Of a stretch of DNA of 64,000 bases, positions 61,180 through 64,000 are shown one piece after another. Origin of the DNA: Marinifilaceae bacterium (GTDB lineage: Bacteria > Bacteroidota > Bacteroidia > Bacteroidales > Marinifilaceae); the NCBI GenBank assembly GCA_016936255.1, contig JAFGYE010000048.1, forward strand, positions 1 through 64,000, in the 5' to 3' direction. The notes beneath the pieces were generated by a model. The model did not search any database. It worked only from the letters and a program-made list of their open reading frames with translations, and was not told the DNA's origin. The position numbers were made by a program, and so were the translations under genes. Each line of letters starts with the position of its first letter. The stretch's first letter is position 1.

Positions 61180-63249
61180 TTATTTTTTTGTTGCAGGCTT
61201 ATGATTATTGTTTGAATTTGTTCGATGCAACAGGCTTTCCGAAACAGTAAGAAGGATACAAAGCAGAACAAAATGTTTCCAATACCGCTTTCCATTACTT
61301 TGTTCGTTATAAATGTCAGATAGTTTCATTTTTTCAGGAGAATTAATCGAAATGGGCAATAATTGTGACTTTATTTGAGATTTTAGCTCATCAAGTGTAA
61401 AATATTCGGGATCTGATTCTATCCTGGAGTAGTTGAAAGAGCAGCAATAAATTATTGAATCATTTCTGGATATCAGATAGTTTTCGGCTTGAATAATTTC
61501 CTCACGTGTGTAAAGAAGCGTTCCTTTATCAAAGTTATTTTCTTGATCAGGGATGATATCTGTATGATTCTTTTTGTTGATAATATGAAATCGAGCGTTG
61601 GATGACTTGTGCTTAAATGAATTGATTTTAACAGGTTCTTTGTTGCCTAAAGTGTAGTATAAAGATTGATTGTTGTTGCTGTTACGGGTTAAATTAATAA
61701 ATGTAGGCACGAAAATAGGATGTGTAATTAAATTGGTCCATTTTGGGTTTAACTGCATGGAAAGCTGATAGAAATTACCGTTGCCATATTTTATTTTAAT
61801 CAATAGATCGTCGCCGGCCTGCGTCTTCCAAATAGTTTCTGATAAATTATTTTTTGAAGTTCCTAATTTGTAATGCTGGTATATATCAGGTAGTCTTGCA
61901 TCAGTCTTAATTTCTTTAAATACATTTTGGTAAAGCTCAGAGTTTAGTTCAATGATTGACAGTTTTTGTTTGCTTGAGTCAATTTGGAGTAATTGAGGAG
62001 CCAGAATTTCATCAAGAAACTCATTTACTGACTGATTTGGCTTGCTGTTTGGAATAAATAGGACATGCCCTCCGTTGGACAAGTAATTTTTAACGGTTTG
62101 ACTAAAACCACTTTCCATTTCCTGAATTTCATTCAAAATAAGCAGTTGATAATTATCCGGATTTTCATTAAAAATACTTGATTTATCATGGTTTTTAAAT
62201 TCAAAAGCTTCTGTGTTTGAAAATAATTTATTCAGGTATTTGTTGGGTTCTTTCTGATTCACAGATCCAATTTGGATCTTATCATTAATTGAATATGAGA
62301 AATAGAATTTGTTGTCGTATGTGATAGGAAAGTCATTAATTTCAACCATTCCCTGATAAATTCCTGATTTGTTATTTACGTATTTCAGGCTGATATTTTT
62401 TTTTGAATTTCTATCGATATCAAAACTGGAAATGGATTTTGTACTGTCGTTGATGCTTAGTTTAATAGGTATTTTTTGATAGTTTTGATTCGAAGTATTT
62501 ACAAGTCTGATAAAGAGTTCCTGACTTTGTTTTACCTGATGATAGGGTTTGTCAAACCAACAGGAATCAATCAGCAAATTGCTTGACTGCTGTACCGAAA
62601 GCGGCAGGAATGTGATTGAATTTGTACTGTCAACTTCGATATTTTCAATATCACTTTGTGTTTTTTGAAAATCGGAGAACACGTATAGGTGATAATTAGT
62701 ATCGGCATTATTAAGTTGTATCTTTTTAATCTGTTCTGAAAGTAAAACTGGTAGGGGCGAAGGGTTTATATCCATAACCCTGGCTATGGCCTGTTGCTTG
62801 TTTAAATTTGAAGAGAAGGGAAAAAAATGATTACTGTAAATTCTAATTTTAGAGTAGTTGGGGTAGCTGTTAATTAATTCAATAGCTTTATTTTTTGCGG
62901 TCTCTAAAGCATTACCACTTTCTGTTTCGGCGTTCATGCTAAATGAATTGTCGATATAAATCCTAAAGAATTCATTTTGCTGCAAACGCTTATTTTGATC
63001 TTTTTCGCTGGGTATGTAAGGTTGTGAAAAGGCGATAATAATGCAGGCCAAAGCTAGAAGTCTAAGCAGGAGAAGCAACCATTTTTTCACTTTCGACCGG
63101 CGCTTGTTTTCAATGTTCAGGTTTTTAAGAAACTTTAAATTGCTGAAATAGATTTTTTTAAATCTCTTGAAATTAAAAAGATGTATAATAATTGGAAATA
63201 GGAGGGCTAATAGAGTCCAAAGAATCTCGGGATGCAAAAAATGGAACAT
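61180..63249 (-). CDS. BatA-type membrane protein with VWA-like domain
   Basis: A 689-residue protein. The N-terminus has the BatA-family hallmarks 'HPEILWTLLALLFPIIIHLFNFKRFKKIYFSNLKFLK' and 'KVKKWLLLLLRLLALACIIIAFSQPYIP' (two membrane helices, about 8-25 and 56-76). A von Willebrand A-like domain follows, with MIDAS-like 'YIDNSFSMNAE' (DxSxS). Long beta-rich extracytoplasmic sections and a final membrane helix (about 660-678) complete it. BatA-like proteins in Bacteroidota are linked to aerotolerance and envelope integrity; this copy is not in a full bat operon here. Confidence 0.85.
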   Translation of the reverse strand: MFHFLHPEILWTLLALLFPIIIHLFNFKRFKKIYFSNLKFLKNLNIENKRRSKVKKWLLLLLRLLALACIIIAFSQPYIPSEKDQNKRLQQNEFFRIYIDNSFSMNAETESGNALETAKNKAIELINSYPNYSKIRIYSNHFFPFSSNLNKQQAIARVMDINPSPLPVLLSEQIKKIQLNNADTNYHLYVFSDFQKTQSDIENIEVDSTNSITFLPLSVQQSSNLLIDSCWFDKPYHQVKQSQELFIRLVNTSNQNYQKIPIKLSINDSTKSISSFDIDRNSKKNISLKYVNNKSGIYQGMVEINDFPITYDNKFYFSYSINDKIQIGSVNQKEPNKYLNKLFSNTEAFEFKNHDKSSIFNENPDNYQLLILNEIQEMESGFSQTVKNYLSNGGHVLFIPNSKPNQSVNEFLDEILAPQLLQIDSSKQKLSIIELNSELYQNVFKEIKTDARLPDIYQHYKLGTSKNNLSETIWKTQAGDDLLIKIKYGNGNFYQLSMQLNPKWTNLITHPIFVPTFINLTRNSNNNQSLYYTLGNKEPVKINSFKHKSSNARFHIINKKNHTDIIPDQENNFDKGTLLYTREEIIQAENYLISRNDSIIYCCSFNYSRIESDPEYFTLDELKSQIKSQLLPISINSPEKMKLSDIYNEQSNGKRYWKHFVLLCILLTVSESLLHRTNSNNNHKPATKK

Positions 63250-63307
63250 ATTTAAGCTTTGTTTTTTTATTGTTACATTAAATTACTACTTGATAATAAG
63301 CTCTTGG

Positions 63308-64000
63308 CTAGAATTTTGCAGTGAGCTTCAAGTTGATTTTTCTCGATGTAAGGTAATTTGGAATTGCATATTGATTTCCCGATACATCATTAATCCATAA
63401 ATAGGATATGGTATTATTTATATCCAAAACATTGAAAACTTCCAGACTTATCCACATCGACTTAAAATGTTTTAATAAACCATTTTTGTATTTGGTATTT
63501 TCATCAAGCAATATTTTAGAAAAACCCAAATCAATCCTTCTGTAATTAGGCATTCTAAAGCTCTCGCTGTTTTTCCCTTTTTTAGGAGCCCAAACAGGTA
63601 ATTTTCCTCCGTAGAACAGACTTAAATGCATTTTATAGGATGGGTTGTTTGGTAAATAATCTTGAAAAAACATCGAAAAATTTACCCGTTCGTCTGTTGG
63701 TCTGGGCAAATAACCAAGTTCGTTGCCTATGATATTTTCTCCTGTTTTCATTATCGATAAACTGGCCCATGATTCAGTTCCAGGAACAAATTCGCCATTA
63801 ATTCTTAAATCCAGACCAGTGGCATATCCTTTCGATTTTTTATCTCCGTAATATCGGATCCTAACATTTTCAATGTCATATGGAGTTAATGATTTAAGAT
63901 CTTTATAGTACAATTCGCTTGAAAATTTGAATGGGCGGTTCCATGCTTTAAAGTAATATTCCTGCCCCAAAACATAGTGAATCGATTTTTGCAGATTTAC
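63308..64000 (-). CDS. TonB-dependent receptor, 3' part (continues beyond the window)
   Basis: At least 230 residues of the C-terminal beta-barrel of a TonB-dependent receptor. The frame stays open through base 64000, so the start and plug domain lie outside. Barrel strands are visible, e.g. 'QKSIHYVLGQEYYFKAW', 'VRIRYYGDKKSKGYATGLDLRING', 'WASLSIMKTGENIIG', and it ends in the typical aromatic strand 'RKINLKLTAKF' required for outer-membrane insertion. The ligand cannot be told from this part. Confidence 0.88.
   Translation of the reverse strand, partial: VNLQKSIHYVLGQEYYFKAWNRPFKFSSELYYKDLKSLTPYDIENVRIRYYGDKKSKGYATGLDLRINGEFVPGTESWASLSIMKTGENIIGNELGYLPRPTDERVNFSMFFQDYLPNNPSYKMHLSLFYGGKLPVWAPKKGKNSESFRMPNYRRIDLGFSKILLDENTKYKNGLLKHFKSMWISLEVFNVLDINNTISYLWINDVSGNQYAIPNYLTSRKINLKLTAKF

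Noticed and set aside
61110-61295. Longer start for the hybrid histidine kinase
   Set aside because: It overlaps the end of the BatA-like gene by more than 100 bases and adds no domain.
1-64000. CRISPR arrays, tRNA or rRNA genes, phage or transposase genes
   Set aside because: None were found on reading both strands; the regular repeats at 49-56 kb are coding units, not CRISPR spacers.

Overview
The window is AT-rich bacterial DNA that reads as a chromosome of the Bacteroidota, most likely a marine or sediment Marinilabiliales-type anaerobe (Marinifilaceae/Prolixibacteraceae-like; the family is inference). The signs are a giant secreted protein with a type IX secretion (T9SS) C-terminal sorting domain, TonB-dependent receptor and secreted TonB-like proteins, BatA-type aerotolerance proteins, TAnnTTTG-type promoter boxes, and the CCCCTAAA intergenic repeat common in this phylum. 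No tRNA, rRNA, CRISPR array, transposase or phage gene was seen.

Layout. 1-3.9 kb: small housekeeping or envelope genes, a RarD-like permease and a Crp/Fnr regulator. 4.2-10.2 kb (+): a sulfur-trafficking/electron-transfer operon: DsrE-like protein, TusA, MvhD-like iron-sulfur subunit, two HdrA/Qmo-like flavoproteins, a small winged-helix protein and a QmoC-like membrane iron-sulfur protein. A perfect TGTGA-N6-TCACA dyad lies between the divergent Crp-like gene and this operon. 10.4-14.8 kb: DUF5808 protein, TPR histidine kinase, acyl-CoA synthetase. 15.0-27.2 kb (+): a cobalamin riboswitch followed by an 11-gene anaerobic corrin-ring and cobalt-uptake operon with four two-domain fusions. 27.2-39.7 kb (mostly -): glycosyltransferase, MazG, CBS-domain histidine kinase, propeller protein, methyltransferase, VF530 protein, radical SAM protein, DEAD-box helicase, monooxygenase, SAM hydrolase. 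39.8-42.9 kb: PhoH, PurC, SUI1, PLDc_N and DksA/TraR-like proteins. 43.2-46.7 kb (+): NfnAB-type transhydrogenase with two ferritin-like proteins, the second lacking its metal-binding histidines. 46.9-58.1 kb (+): LysM/substrate-binding-fold protein, a 2676-residue T9SS repeat protein with 12 near-identical units, and a TonB C-terminal protein. 58.1-64 kb (-): ornithine aminotransferase, hybrid histidine kinase, BatA-like protein and the 3' part of a TonB-dependent receptor running off the window.

How it fits together. The 4.2-10.2 kb operon is the most unusual unit. Its gene content predicts a cytoplasmic thiol-persulfide relay (DsrE, TusA) feeding or draining a flavin-based HdrA-type complex that is connected to the quinone pool by a haem-b-like membrane subunit. 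There is no dsrAB, aprAB or HdrB-type subunit in the window. The adjacent regulator keeps the CRP-type recognition residues that match the dyad, so regulator, site and operon form a testable circuit. NfnAB supplies a second electron-bifurcation or transhydrogenase module typical of anaerobic metabolism. The B12 operon makes the corrin ring from uroporphyrinogen III up to about cobyrinate and imports cobalt; amidation and nucleotide-loop genes must lie elsewhere.
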